Source: Butyrivibrio sp.
GTDB taxonomy: Bacteria > Bacillota > Clostridia > Lachnospirales > Lachnospiraceae
NCBI RefSeq assembly: GCF_017433805.1
Contig: NZ_JAFRGN010000043.1
Location: 1-64,000, forward strand
DNA: 64,000 nt
Direction of reading: 5' to 3'
Made by a program: the position numbers and the translations under genes. Under the pieces are notes generated by a model, which saw only the letters and a program-made list of their open reading frames with translations, was not told the origin of the DNA and made no database searches. Positions 47,078 through 55,276 of the stretch are shown in pieces (within the stretch, counting starts at the first letter, position 1; each line of letters begins with the position of its first letter).

Positions 47078-49225
47078 TTATTTATTTAGAGCCAGATCCA
47101 TCAATTCCCAAAGCTCATCATCTGTAAGATGCTTTCTGACCCTGAGGATCAGGTGAACCTTGTTTCCTCCTGCTCCCTCCTGAAACATTCTCTGCCACTT
47201 ATAGAAATGTGGTCCATCGCCATGGAACCTTACAAAAGACATAAGTCCCTTCATAACATAGTAAGATTGCCTTATATCAGCTTCGCAGTCATTATCAAAA
47301 AAGCCATCAAAATCCCCATGCTCATGGCTTCTCATCTTGTCGTAACCGGCAAGAAAAGCCTGTGCTGCAAGACCTGCTTCGTAGAACGCAGTCAGATAAT
47401 CAGGCTCTCCTTCCCTATCCTGCCCCTGAGAGATACAGTCTATGACTTTCTCTTTCTGGTCATCATCAGTTCCCACTTTATCCGAGGCATCAACAAGACA
47501 TGCATCCATAGACTTTATTGCATAAAGTGCGCCAAGATAGCTGTAATAAAGATATTCAACCTGCCAAACAAGAGTATCCTCCAGTATCTGTCTGGTGCTT
47601 TCAGGAAGCTCAGCCAGTACCTGCCTGCACTTTACAAGGTATTCCTCGTAGCCTCTCTGGGCGGGCTCTATAACATCTCTGTAAGCCAGTAGCTGCTCTC
47701 TAAGTGTCTTCTTGTCAGAGAACCAAAGCCACTCATCTGCCGCCCTGGTGCCACTTGGATTCTTTTTATCAAAATCCGTGATAAATCCTGTTGTCAGAAC
47801 CCTGGCTCCATGATGTGCAAACTGTTCTCCTGAATGATCATCCTCATTGGGTCCATAAGATGGACTGTACCCTGGCCACAGCTGGTACAGTTCCTGTATC
47901 TGCGCAAGATGGTCATCCGCATAGTAATTCTGACAGTACTCTGATAAATGCGCATTAACATATTCAGGTGCTTCTCCTGCCAAGGCTTCCTCATCCGCCA
48001 TAAGAGGTTCTCTCCACATTCTGGCGATAAGGTCAAGTATATAAGCATGAGGCTTAACATTTGAGCAGTTGATTATCCAAAAATCATCTGCTCCTACCTC
48101 ATAGACGTTCGTCAGCTCTTTTACCACAAATTCAGGTGAGTTTGGAAGCATAGTCATCTGCGCAGCCGCCTGAAGGTCGTAAAAGGATGCATGATAATAG
48201 ATTCCATGCCTGCCAGCTGCCCCATTCTCAGGAAGCGCATAAACTCTTGGATTGTGATTGCCCTGACGCCTTGAAACCATCTTGCCAAAGCCATTATCTG
48301 CCCAGATAAATATTACATCCTCTGGAATATCCAAAAGTCCCTTTTTGTACAGCTCCATGGTCTCACCGTAAAGGTTACTGCAGCATACGGCTTCACTGTC
48401 ATAAGCCTTGACCAGATCATACTGCTTGCGGATGAGACTACTCATGAGCTCTCCACGCTTCTCATCAGAATCGTAAGCTGGATCATCGGCCCAGAATGGC
48501 CTGTCTCCCTGTCCCCTAAAGCCAAGATTCCATATAACCTTACATTCCTTCTGATCTTCTATTGCTTCCTTCCATAGTCCCTCGAACAGCTCAGGATATC
48601 TGTCATAGGAAGCCTCAAGCTCCGGATATGCTCTTGCAAACATTCTGGCACCAAGTGGCTCTGCATGATGGTGGGTTATCCATAAGCCGTAGTCAGCTGC
48701 TAGTTTCTTATATATGTGTGCATTAAAATCCGTGCCTGGGATAGTCATGTTGCCGCCAAGTCTTAATAGCGTTTCAAAAGCCATCTCCCAGGGCCTGTTG
48801 TCATCCTTATCTTTTTTCCAGCCATCGAACAAAACTTCATCGTTAATAAACCATCCTCTGAATCTCACACTGTAAGGCTTTGCTTCAAAGTGATAGTCCT
48901 CTGGAACCTCGTATCCTTCACGCTTTTCAAATATCTGCTCGTTCCAGAACCAGAATTCATTTACCCCAAGGAACTTCTTACTGATATGGTAGATTCCATA
49001 GACAAAGCCCAAGTCATCAGAAGCAGATATCTGCACTTTGTCAGAGAAGGCCGTGATCACATAGCACTCGCCAACTACAGCATCATCCTTTACAAAAGAA
49101 ATATCGATGCCCTCTTTATCTGATTCAAGACAGGTACAGATAATGTCTCTCCTAAGAGCATCCGCAGCTATCTGCACCGGCTTATGTCTTGGAACATCTA
49201 TAAGTTTAGTATTGTATGTGATCAT
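47078..49225 (-). CDS. GH115 alpha-glucuronidase-like enzyme, cytosolic
   Basis: A 715-residue glycoside hydrolase of family GH115, which removes (4-O-methyl-)glucuronic acid from xylan chains or oligosaccharides. Family-like stretches are DDLGFVYGIYHISKKFLGV, RFRGWFINDEVLFDGW, IPGTDFNAHIYKKLAADYGLWITHHHAEP and WNLGFRGQGDRPFW. It has no signal peptide, and no C-terminal accessory domain is obvious, so it should act on imported aldouronic acids. AGGAGG precedes the ATG. The GPH-type transporter gene just upstream (49330-50670) is a likely importer. Confidence 0.9.
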   Translation of the reverse strand: MITYNTKLIDVPRHKPVQIAADALRRDIICTCLESDKEGIDISFVKDDAVVGECYVITAFSDKVQISASDDLGFVYGIYHISKKFLGVNEFWFWNEQIFEKREGYEVPEDYHFEAKPYSVRFRGWFINDEVLFDGWKKDKDDNRPWEMAFETLLRLGGNMTIPGTDFNAHIYKKLAADYGLWITHHHAEPLGARMFARAYPELEASYDRYPELFEGLWKEAIEDQKECKVIWNLGFRGQGDRPFWADDPAYDSDEKRGELMSSLIRKQYDLVKAYDSEAVCCSNLYGETMELYKKGLLDIPEDVIFIWADNGFGKMVSRRQGNHNPRVYALPENGAAGRHGIYYHASFYDLQAAAQMTMLPNSPEFVVKELTNVYEVGADDFWIINCSNVKPHAYILDLIARMWREPLMADEEALAGEAPEYVNAHLSEYCQNYYADDHLAQIQELYQLWPGYSPSYGPNEDDHSGEQFAHHGARVLTTGFITDFDKKNPSGTRAADEWLWFSDKKTLREQLLAYRDVIEPAQRGYEEYLVKCRQVLAELPESTRQILEDTLVWQVEYLYYSYLGALYAIKSMDACLVDASDKVGTDDDQKEKVIDCISQGQDREGEPDYLTAFYEAGLAAQAFLAGYDKMRSHEHGDFDGFFDNDCEADIRQSYYVMKGLMSFVRFHGDGPHFYKWQRMFQEGAGGNKVHLILRVRKHLTDDELWELMDLALNK

Positions 49226-49275
49226 AAGACCTCCTGACCTTTCGGACCTTTAAATCTGTACATCTATCGTAACAC

Positions 49276-49310
49276 AAAAATGTAGTCAGACACCTACGCA
49301 TCTGACTACA
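49276..49310 (-). terminator. Terminator after the sugar transporter
   Basis: Stem TGTAGTCAGA/TCTGACTACA with a ten-base loop, then TTTTTGTGTT on the minus strand. It lies between the transporter and GH115 genes, so GH115 is expressed by readthrough or its own start in 49226-49275. Confidence 0.85.
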
Positions 49311-49329
49311 TTTTACATCATATATTTAA

Positions 49330-50670
49330 TCAATCATCTACATCAAAGTTCTCAATAAGTTTTTCCTTCTTGGGCGGCTTAACATCTCCATGTTTAACCA
49401 TCAGCATCGTGCAGAATGAAAGTGCGGAGAATATAAACGCATAAGGGAAAAGAGTTTTATAGGAAACATGCTCTAGTAAAAATCCCGAAAAAATTGGTGT
49501 GAACACCTGAGCTGCCATGGAAAACGTGTAGTAGGTTCCTGTAAATTTACCTATATCTCCCGCTTTACTCATCTCAACAACCATAGGATAGGAATTAACA
49601 TTTATAGCTGCCCAGCCAATACCAACCAGGGCAAAAAAGATATTGATTGAAGCCGAAAAATGAGGATACATGCCAGTAATAATGTAGCTCGCTCCCATGA
49701 TCGCTATACCTATAAGGATTGTTTTCCTTCTGCCAATCTTGCTGGACACCATGGCAATCGGCACATAAGCCAGCGTTGCAGCGATGGTTGCCACCAAAAG
49801 ACATGTAGCATAAGCATTATCATGAAGATTCCACACTTCTCCAACGAATCTGGAAAAGGCTGTTGTTACTGCGTTATAAGCTGTAAACCAAAGGAATACC
49901 GATACCAGAAGGAAAATAAGGCTTCTCTTTACCTCTTTGGGCATCATCTTGGTTACTGAGCCTTCCTCGAAGCTCTCAGTATTTTTGATACACTCAGCAT
50001 CTTCTTCGTCATCAAAGGTATCTCCAAGAGAACAAAGTCCGCCTTCCTTGCTGATCTCATCCTTGATTTTCTTTTCCCTTATAGTTAATACCACGACTGC
50101 TACAGCAATAAGCATAAACAGAATAAGGCTGATCATAAGTGGTATGTAGTTAGTCTTGGCAGGATCATCAGCTTCCTTGAGAAGGAGCTTGATCATTACA
50201 AGAATATAGATACCTCCAAGTGTACCCATGAGATTGATAATGGCATTAGCTGAACTTCTGCATGGAGCAGGTGTAAGATCAGGCATCAGAGAAACTGCTG
50301 GTGATCTGTATATTCCCATTGCAATGAGAAGGAATAAGAGCACTGCCACGAAAAATGCAAGACTACCACTTGGCCTTGCAACAACAATAAGGATAGTTAA
50401 AAGAAATGTAGCCAGAACGGTTCCGATAATGATGAAAGGCATTCTTTTACCGATTCTTGTATTAGTCCTATCTGAGACAGAGCCAAACAAAGGCAAAAGG
50501 AAAAGCGCAAGCACATTATCCAGCGCCATAACTACTCCTGTAAAAGTTTCCCCCAGATTAAAAGTATATTTTAGTATCTTAGGAATCTCGTTGTCGTAGA
50601 ACTGCCAGAATGCGCAGATAGACATGAAGGCAAATCCGATGAGTATAGTTCTTTTTGTGTTAAGTTTCAT
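49330..50670 (-). CDS. GPH/MFS-family sugar transporter
   Basis: A 446-residue carrier with about twelve membrane helices. The loop between helices 2 and 3 reads LFGSVSDRTNTRIGKRMPFI, typical of glycoside-pentoside-hexuronide cation symporters and related MFS carriers. A long charged central loop (about residues 190-245, including EEDAECIKNTESFEEG) separates the halves. Likely substrate is a (glucurono)xylo-oligosaccharide, inferred only from the GH115 neighbour. ATG 50670 is eight bases from AGGGGG; an in-frame TTG two codons upstream lies too near it. Confidence 0.88.
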   Translation of the reverse strand: MKLNTKRTILIGFAFMSICAFWQFYDNEIPKILKYTFNLGETFTGVVMALDNVLALFLLPLFGSVSDRTNTRIGKRMPFIIIGTVLATFLLTILIVVARPSGSLAFFVAVLLFLLIAMGIYRSPAVSLMPDLTPAPCRSSANAIINLMGTLGGIYILVMIKLLLKEADDPAKTNYIPLMISLILFMLIAVAVVVLTIREKKIKDEISKEGGLCSLGDTFDDEEDAECIKNTESFEEGSVTKMMPKEVKRSLIFLLVSVFLWFTAYNAVTTAFSRFVGEVWNLHDNAYATCLLVATIAATLAYVPIAMVSSKIGRRKTILIGIAIMGASYIITGMYPHFSASINIFFALVGIGWAAINVNSYPMVVEMSKAGDIGKFTGTYYTFSMAAQVFTPIFSGFLLEHVSYKTLFPYAFIFSALSFCTMLMVKHGDVKPPKKEKLIENFDVDD

Positions 50671-50723
50671 CCCCAAATCCCCCTAGATTCTTTATATAGT
50701 AATACTACTACAAAATAAAGTAT

Positions 50724-50731
50724 GATATAAT
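50724..50731 (+). promoter_or_regulatory. Extended -10 promoter of the degV gene
   Basis: TGATATAAT (TGn-TATAAT) 42 bases before the ATG. No clear -35, which extended -10 promoters tolerate. Confidence 0.5.
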
Positions 50732-50772
50732 GTCTTTTGTACAATATTTTGAAAAATTTTAAGGGGTTTTTT

Positions 50773-51636
50773 ATGTCTTTTACCGTATTTGCAGATGGAT
50801 GTGCCAATCTGCCACAGAAAATAGCTGAAGAAATCGTAATTCTTCCATGTAATTACCTTGTAAATGGCACTCAGAATACTTATAGTGGCGACATTGATAA
50901 TTTCGATGGACACACCTACTATGAGGGTCTTAAGAATGGCGATCTTATTCAGACCAGCCTTCTTAATACACAGCTTTTTATTGAGCACTTTACTCCTTAC
51001 GCTCAGGAAGGTAAGGATATTATCTATATTTCTATGAGTTCAGGAATCAGTGGAACCTATAATGCTGCCAGAATCGCTGCTGATGAGCTTATGGAGGAAT
51101 ATCCAGACTGCTTTATCCATATCGTTGATTCACACGGCTGCGGCTTTGGTAACGGAATACTTGCTCTCAAGGCTGCAGATCTTGCAAGAAAAAATATCAG
51201 TGCCAGAAACGCTGCACAGATTCTGGACGAGGCTGTTCCTCATGCCTGCCAGTACTTTACTGTAGACGACCTTAACTTCTTAAAGAGAACAGGCCGTGTA
51301 AGCGGAGTTACAGCTAACATCGGAACTATCCTTAACATCAAACCCATTCTTTTTGGCGACAGCACAGGTCATATCATCTCCTGCAATAAGGTCAGAGGCC
51401 GCAAGAATGCTATTTCAGAGCTTGCCAAGAAATATGCCGAGAAGCGCATGGAGGATGAGAAGCAGATTGTTTTCATCTCCCACGGTGACTGTCTTGATGA
51501 TGCCAATAAGCTTGCCGAAATGGTAAAAGAGATTAATCCACGTGCCCAGATCACAATCTGCATGCACGAGCCATTCTCCGGAGCCCACGTAGGACCTGGA
51601 ATGCTTGGTCTCTTCTTCTGGGGCAAGGAAAGATAA
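50773..51636 (+). CDS. DegV-family (FakB-like) fatty acid-binding protein
   Basis: A 287-residue cytosolic protein. Family marks are FADGCANLPQKIAEE at the start, the Ser motif ISMSSGISGTYNAAR, VDSHGCGFGNGILALKAADLA and FLKRTGRVSGVTANIG, ending in HVGPGMLGLFFWG. DegV/FakB proteins bind a fatty acid and present it to the kinase FakA; no fakA is in the window. ATG 50773 follows AAGGGG by six bases; a longer frame from 50737 lacks a site. Confidence 0.92.
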   Translation: MSFTVFADGCANLPQKIAEEIVILPCNYLVNGTQNTYSGDIDNFDGHTYYEGLKNGDLIQTSLLNTQLFIEHFTPYAQEGKDIIYISMSSGISGTYNAARIAADELMEEYPDCFIHIVDSHGCGFGNGILALKAADLARKNISARNAAQILDEAVPHACQYFTVDDLNFLKRTGRVSGVTANIGTILNIKPILFGDSTGHIISCNKVRGRKNAISELAKKYAEKRMEDEKQIVFISHGDCLDDANKLAEMVKEINPRAQITICMHEPFSGAHVGPGMLGLFFWGKER

Positions 51637-51640
51637 CGAA

Positions 51641-51756
51641 AAGGTATACTCCAAAAGCCGAGAGATTAATATGCGCACCCAATCCTCCGATGATTGTTCC
51701 AATCAAATCGGATTGGTCGCACATATTTAACCTCTCGGCTTTTTCACTTATACCTT
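51641..51756. repeat. Very long imperfect hairpin after degV (terminator core)
   Basis: A 116-base near-palindrome. Outer arms AAGGTATA and TATACCTT; then AAAAGCCGAGAG with CTCTCGGCTTTTT, the terminator core; then TTAATATGCG with CGCACATATTTAA; CCAATCC with GGATTGG; and an apical CCGATGATTG/CAATCAAATCGG stem. It lies between convergent genes and can stop transcription on both strands, but is far longer than a terminator needs. Confidence 0.75.
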
Positions 51757-51812
51757 AGATTGTATTATTCTCTAGCCATATTTATTGGCTTATCAGTCAG
51801 TCCTCTATGGAT

Positions 51813-52424
51813 CTACAGATTATGAATCAAATCGTTCATAACATCCCAATTCATCTGTACAAGAAGCTCTTTAAGTTTGTCTACTGTATCATGATCTTTT
51901 TGGGGGAGCTTGTACTCTTTTAAACTATCAAGAATTACTTCTACTGCATCGTAATCCATTTTAGGAATATATTCTTTAAGGGCATTGTACGCATCTATAA
52001 GGTCTTCTGGAGCGATTTCTTCATGTGGTGTTTCTTCTAAGTTTTCAGCTACCACAGACAGCTTAGCTTTGTAACTGGAATAAAGCTGAAGAAGCTTATC
52101 ATTATTATCTCGTATAAAAGCGATATCTTTCTTCTCTCCTGCTTCTTCGAGGCTACGAGCAAGGTCCGAAAGCTCGTATGCGCCTATTATTCTTGATGTA
52201 CTCTTAAGTGCATGAACCTTGATCGTGTAGCTGGTCAGGTCATTTTTATCGAAAGCTTCTTTTATTTCTGCCAGCTTATAATCTATGGAACTGTAAAAAG
52301 TATTAAGAAATTTCAGAAACGCCTTGGAGCTACCACAAAAATCAAGTCCCTCTTTTATAGATATACCATCAATATTCTCCAGAATTTTAAGTTCTTCTGG
52401 AATCTCTTTTCCGTCTCCTATCAT
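51813..52424 (-). CDS. Histidine phosphotransfer (Hpt) domain protein
   Basis: A 203-residue helical protein. The Hpt motif with the phospho-accepting His is KVHALKSTSRIIGA near residue 70, followed by the usual helix (YELSDLARSLEEAGE). A second helical domain (residues about 130-203) has no His motif. It relays phosphoryl groups between a hybrid kinase and a response regulator. It is 26 bases downstream of the two-receiver regulator gene, its likely partner. The ribosome site AAGGTG is rather far (about 11 bases) from the ATG. Confidence 0.85.
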   Translation of the reverse strand: MIGDGKEIPEELKILENIDGISIKEGLDFCGSSKAFLKFLNTFYSSIDYKLAEIKEAFDKNDLTSYTIKVHALKSTSRIIGAYELSDLARSLEEAGEKKDIAFIRDNNDKLLQLYSSYKAKLSVVAENLEETPHEEIAPEDLIDAYNALKEYIPKMDYDAVEVILDSLKEYKLPQKDHDTVDKLKELLVQMNWDVMNDLIHNL

Positions 52425-52450
52425 TTATAAATTCACACCTTAAATATGTT

Positions 52451-53212
52451 TTATCTATTTACAAAGAATTTGCTGATAGTATTTACTATCTCAGCCTTTC
52501 CGCTGGTCTTGAGAATATAGCCCTCTGGCTTGAGGGACAGAACACTCATAACGCTTTCCTTGTCATCCTTACCCGTAAGGAATATTACGGGAATGCCCTT
52601 GGTCTCTTCGTCACTTCTGAGCATCTCCAGAACCTGTGGTCCATCGGTAACAGGCATCTCATAATCCAGAAGTATCAGGTCAACCTTGTTACTACCAAGC
52701 CATTTGATAGCACGAAGTCCCGAGTTAGCCATTGAAACCTTGTAGGTATCCTTGATCCATTCTCTTACAAGACCCATGTAGTTAGGATCATCGTCAACGA
52801 TAAGAATACTCTTTTTCATCTCACCTTCAGCAACCAGATTGAAGTAGAGGCTGACATCCGAAATGAAAGCATTATAGTCAAGAGGTCTGGTGAAGGCTTT
52901 GAATATGACATGTGGAGGGAACATATCTATTGCCTCCTTGGTATCGGTCATATCTCCTATAAGCGCAAGCTGCTTGTTATAATCTGACAGCTTGTCACGA
53001 AGGAACGTGGCAACTTCTCCTGCAATATGCTCACCCGCCTCCATGTAATAGATGACAAGGCCACTATCTGCCCACTCTTTATTTATAGCATTTACATTGG
53101 TGGATGAAAAAACAGCAGTTATCCCGGCATCTTTAAGCTTGCCCATAAGTACCTTAATGATAAATGTCTCTTTTTCGCCTATAACCAATATCTTGTTTGA
53201 ACCAAAAACCAT
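52451..53212 (-). CDS. Two-receiver response regulator with degenerate first receiver
   Basis: A 253-residue protein without an output domain. Residues about 1-115 resemble a receiver (NKILVIGEKETFIIKVLMGKL) but the acceptor position reads VIYYMEAG with no Asp, while FKAFTRPLD mirrors the usual KP turn. Residues about 130-253 form a canonical receiver: ILIVDDDPNYM, LILLDYEMPVTDG (acceptor Asp), VIFLTGK and ILKTSGK (Pro of the KP pair replaced). It is probably a phosphorelay protein working with the Hpt protein downstream. ATG 53212 is six bases from GGAGG; a longer frame from 53260 lacks one. Confidence 0.87.
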   Translation of the reverse strand: MVFGSNKILVIGEKETFIIKVLMGKLKDAGITAVFSSTNVNAINKEWADSGLVIYYMEAGEHIAGEVATFLRDKLSDYNKQLALIGDMTDTKEAIDMFPPHVIFKAFTRPLDYNAFISDVSLYFNLVAEGEMKKSILIVDDDPNYMGLVREWIKDTYKVSMANSGLRAIKWLGSNKVDLILLDYEMPVTDGPQVLEMLRSDEETKGIPVIFLTGKDDKESVMSVLSLKPEGYILKTSGKAEIVNTISKFFVNR

Positions 53213-53280
53213 TGGTTGCCTCCATCTCTCATCAGGATTCATTGATACTGTCTTAAGCACAATGCCACGTACATGTTATC

Positions 53281-53289
53281 ATTATATCA
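53281..53289 (-). promoter_or_regulatory. Extended -10 promoter of the receiver-Hpt operon
   Basis: TGATATAAT on the minus strand, 68 bases before the ATG at 53212, without a clear -35. Confidence 0.45.
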
Positions 53290-53308
53290 TTTGTCAATTA
53301 TCAATGCC

Positions 53309-53335
53309 ATATCATAGACCTTGAATCTATGATAT
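53309..53335 (-). terminator. Hairpin after the SGNH esterase gene
   Basis: A perfect ten-base stem ATATCATAGA/TCTATGATAT with a seven-base loop, 23 bases past the esterase stop. There is no T-tract on the minus strand, so it is a weak terminator at best or a binding site. Confidence 0.35.
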
Positions 53336-53358
53336 TTTCGGGCACTAATTCTAAATTT

Positions 53359-55080
53359 TCAATGTACTGGGTGAACTTCTGCATCTGATGGAAGGCCCTG
53401 ATCAGACAGATTATCCCTATCCATGAACCTTGCAAGTATCGAATAAACTGCTGCTCTATTCACAGCTTTACCTGCATCAGCTGGGTCAATGTCTATTAAA
53501 CCAAGCTCGATTGCTCTTTTTGCATAGCTTTCATACTTTTTATTCTCAAGCCTGCGAACCAAAAACTGAGATAGTTCTTCGTATGTCACAGCATCATCCG
53601 GCCTGAACACAAGCTTGGAATAGGCATTTCGTCCGTAGGTATCATAATCTATCAGATTATTTTCTATAAGTGCCTGAACATAGCCCGAAATCCACTCATC
53701 AACCTGGATATCTGCAAATATCTTTTTGTAGGGCCTGACCCCCGCCATCCTGAAGGCGTTAAACATCACCATCAGAAGCTGTCCCCTTGGCATCTGATCA
53801 TAGGGGTGAAGGTACATAACGCAAGGATCAAGAAGGCAATACTTAAATGCCTTGCGTATTCTCTCATATTCAGGGATTCCCTTAATATCCAGATATGGCG
53901 GCTCAATATCAAATATGCTCGGGCCTGGTAACTCCTTGGGAAGTGTTTTGGTGTCTGAATCCGGAAGAAAGTCTCTACAAAATGGACCACTAACCCCGTC
54001 CCCCTGGTCCATTTGTTTCTTCATGTTTTCTACAAAAAGGCTGCATATGAGTACTGCGCCATATTCATTGGTATGGGTTATGTCTCCCGGCATAAAATAA
54101 TCCCTGGCCTTATCACCAAGCTCTACCCATTTATCAAAGGTCATCCTGTGAAGGTCAATAAAACATACATTAAGCTTCTCGGCTACATCTCTTGCAGCAT
54201 CAGCGTGAGCCTGTAAAAGAGAGTAGTGCCTTGGCATAGATAAATCCTTGGACTCCTCCTTGCTCAGTTCAAGCGGGATACGGCTTATGGGTGAGCATAT
54301 GATCGGCTCAGCGCCTTTATCTCTTGCTTCTATAACAAATCTTCCAAGGTTATCTGCATAGCCTCCATAGGCTGATAAATTTCTTCTTTTCTGGTCATTG
54401 TGTCCAAACTGCATTATAAAGAAGTCACCTTTTTTCATGAATTCCTGGCAGATGGCGTAGTGTCCGTCATCCCTAAAGCAGTTAGATGTCATTCCAGAAT
54501 GAGCCAGATTACAAACCGCATCCTTTCTGACGTATTTGTTAAGAATCTGCGCCCAGCCTGCGCAGCTACCATATGGATAGTAAGGAATTCCCGCATTCTG
54601 ATCAGTGAGTGTTGAGTCACCTGCAATCCAAATGACCGGCACATCCTCTTTTGAAATATTTACTTCTAAGTCCTCTTCAATATCCGCCTCATCAGCTCCT
54701 GCTATGCTGACATATATACTCTTATCATTTATTCTATCTGCCATAAGAGCTGGAATATAGGGAAATACAGCCTGATAAAAAGATATATGATACTCTTCAC
54801 CCTTTTTGATGCAGATATTTCTATCAATCATGTTTCTTCTTCCTGCAAAAAGAGTCAGTTCAGACAGCTCTTTTACCCTAGCTGAAAGAGTAACCTCCAC
54901 CCTATAAGTTCCAAATTCAGGCACGCTAAAGCTTCTGACTATAACATTTCTGTTCCTTGAATCAGACTTTACGCCTTCATCGCTCAGGAGCCTTCGCTTA
55001 TTCCATCCGCCATTAAAAAGTGCTGTATATGAATCCGTATCTTGCACGCTTATCTGCTTACATTTTGTTTGCTCTGTCAT
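53359..55080 (-). CDS. SGNH/GDSL esterase (CE12-like) with SLH-like C-terminal repeats
   Basis: A 573-residue protein. Residues about 60-140 form a beta-rich module; about 150-390 a rhamnogalacturonan-acetylesterase-like SGNH domain with WIAGDSTLTDQ (nucleophile Ser), NLAHSGMT, QFGHNDQ and DITHTNEYG (Asp/His). It should deacetylate pectin or xylan fragments. Residues about 430-573 resemble S-layer homology repeats (IFADIQVDEWISGYVQALIE, KRAIELGLIDIDP). No signal peptide is present with ATG 55080 (GGGG five bases upstream), and a longer frame from 55179 does not give a convincing one. It would therefore act in the cytosol, odd for SLH-type modules. Confidence 0.82.
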   Translation of the reverse strand: MTEQTKCKQISVQDTDSYTALFNGGWNKRRLLSDEGVKSDSRNRNVIVRSFSVPEFGTYRVEVTLSARVKELSELTLFAGRRNMIDRNICIKKGEEYHISFYQAVFPYIPALMADRINDKSIYVSIAGADEADIEEDLEVNISKEDVPVIWIAGDSTLTDQNAGIPYYPYGSCAGWAQILNKYVRKDAVCNLAHSGMTSNCFRDDGHYAICQEFMKKGDFFIMQFGHNDQKRRNLSAYGGYADNLGRFVIEARDKGAEPIICSPISRIPLELSKEESKDLSMPRHYSLLQAHADAARDVAEKLNVCFIDLHRMTFDKWVELGDKARDYFMPGDITHTNEYGAVLICSLFVENMKKQMDQGDGVSGPFCRDFLPDSDTKTLPKELPGPSIFDIEPPYLDIKGIPEYERIRKAFKYCLLDPCVMYLHPYDQMPRGQLLMVMFNAFRMAGVRPYKKIFADIQVDEWISGYVQALIENNLIDYDTYGRNAYSKLVFRPDDAVTYEELSQFLVRRLENKKYESYAKRAIELGLIDIDPADAGKAVNRAAVYSILARFMDRDNLSDQGLPSDAEVHPVH

Positions 55081-55195
55081 AACTTCCCCATTTAAAATAC
55101 ATTTTTCATTACTACACAATAGTAAACTCTTTGTCATATCTTTGAAACTCAGTTTTACAAGGTTTCTTCCTATTTTCATCCATATTCTTTTTTTG

Positions 55196-55224
55196 TTGCA
55201 ATTAATAGAAGATTCTCATATAAT
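55196..55224 (+). promoter_or_regulatory. ABC-F gene promoter
   Basis: TTGCAA, 17 bases, TATAAT: a near-consensus vegetative promoter 52 bases before the ATG at 55277. Confidence 0.85.
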
Positions 55225-55276
55225 ACGAACTGTTGCAAAGGATAGATTTTTAATAAATATGTGAGGTTATTTTTTA

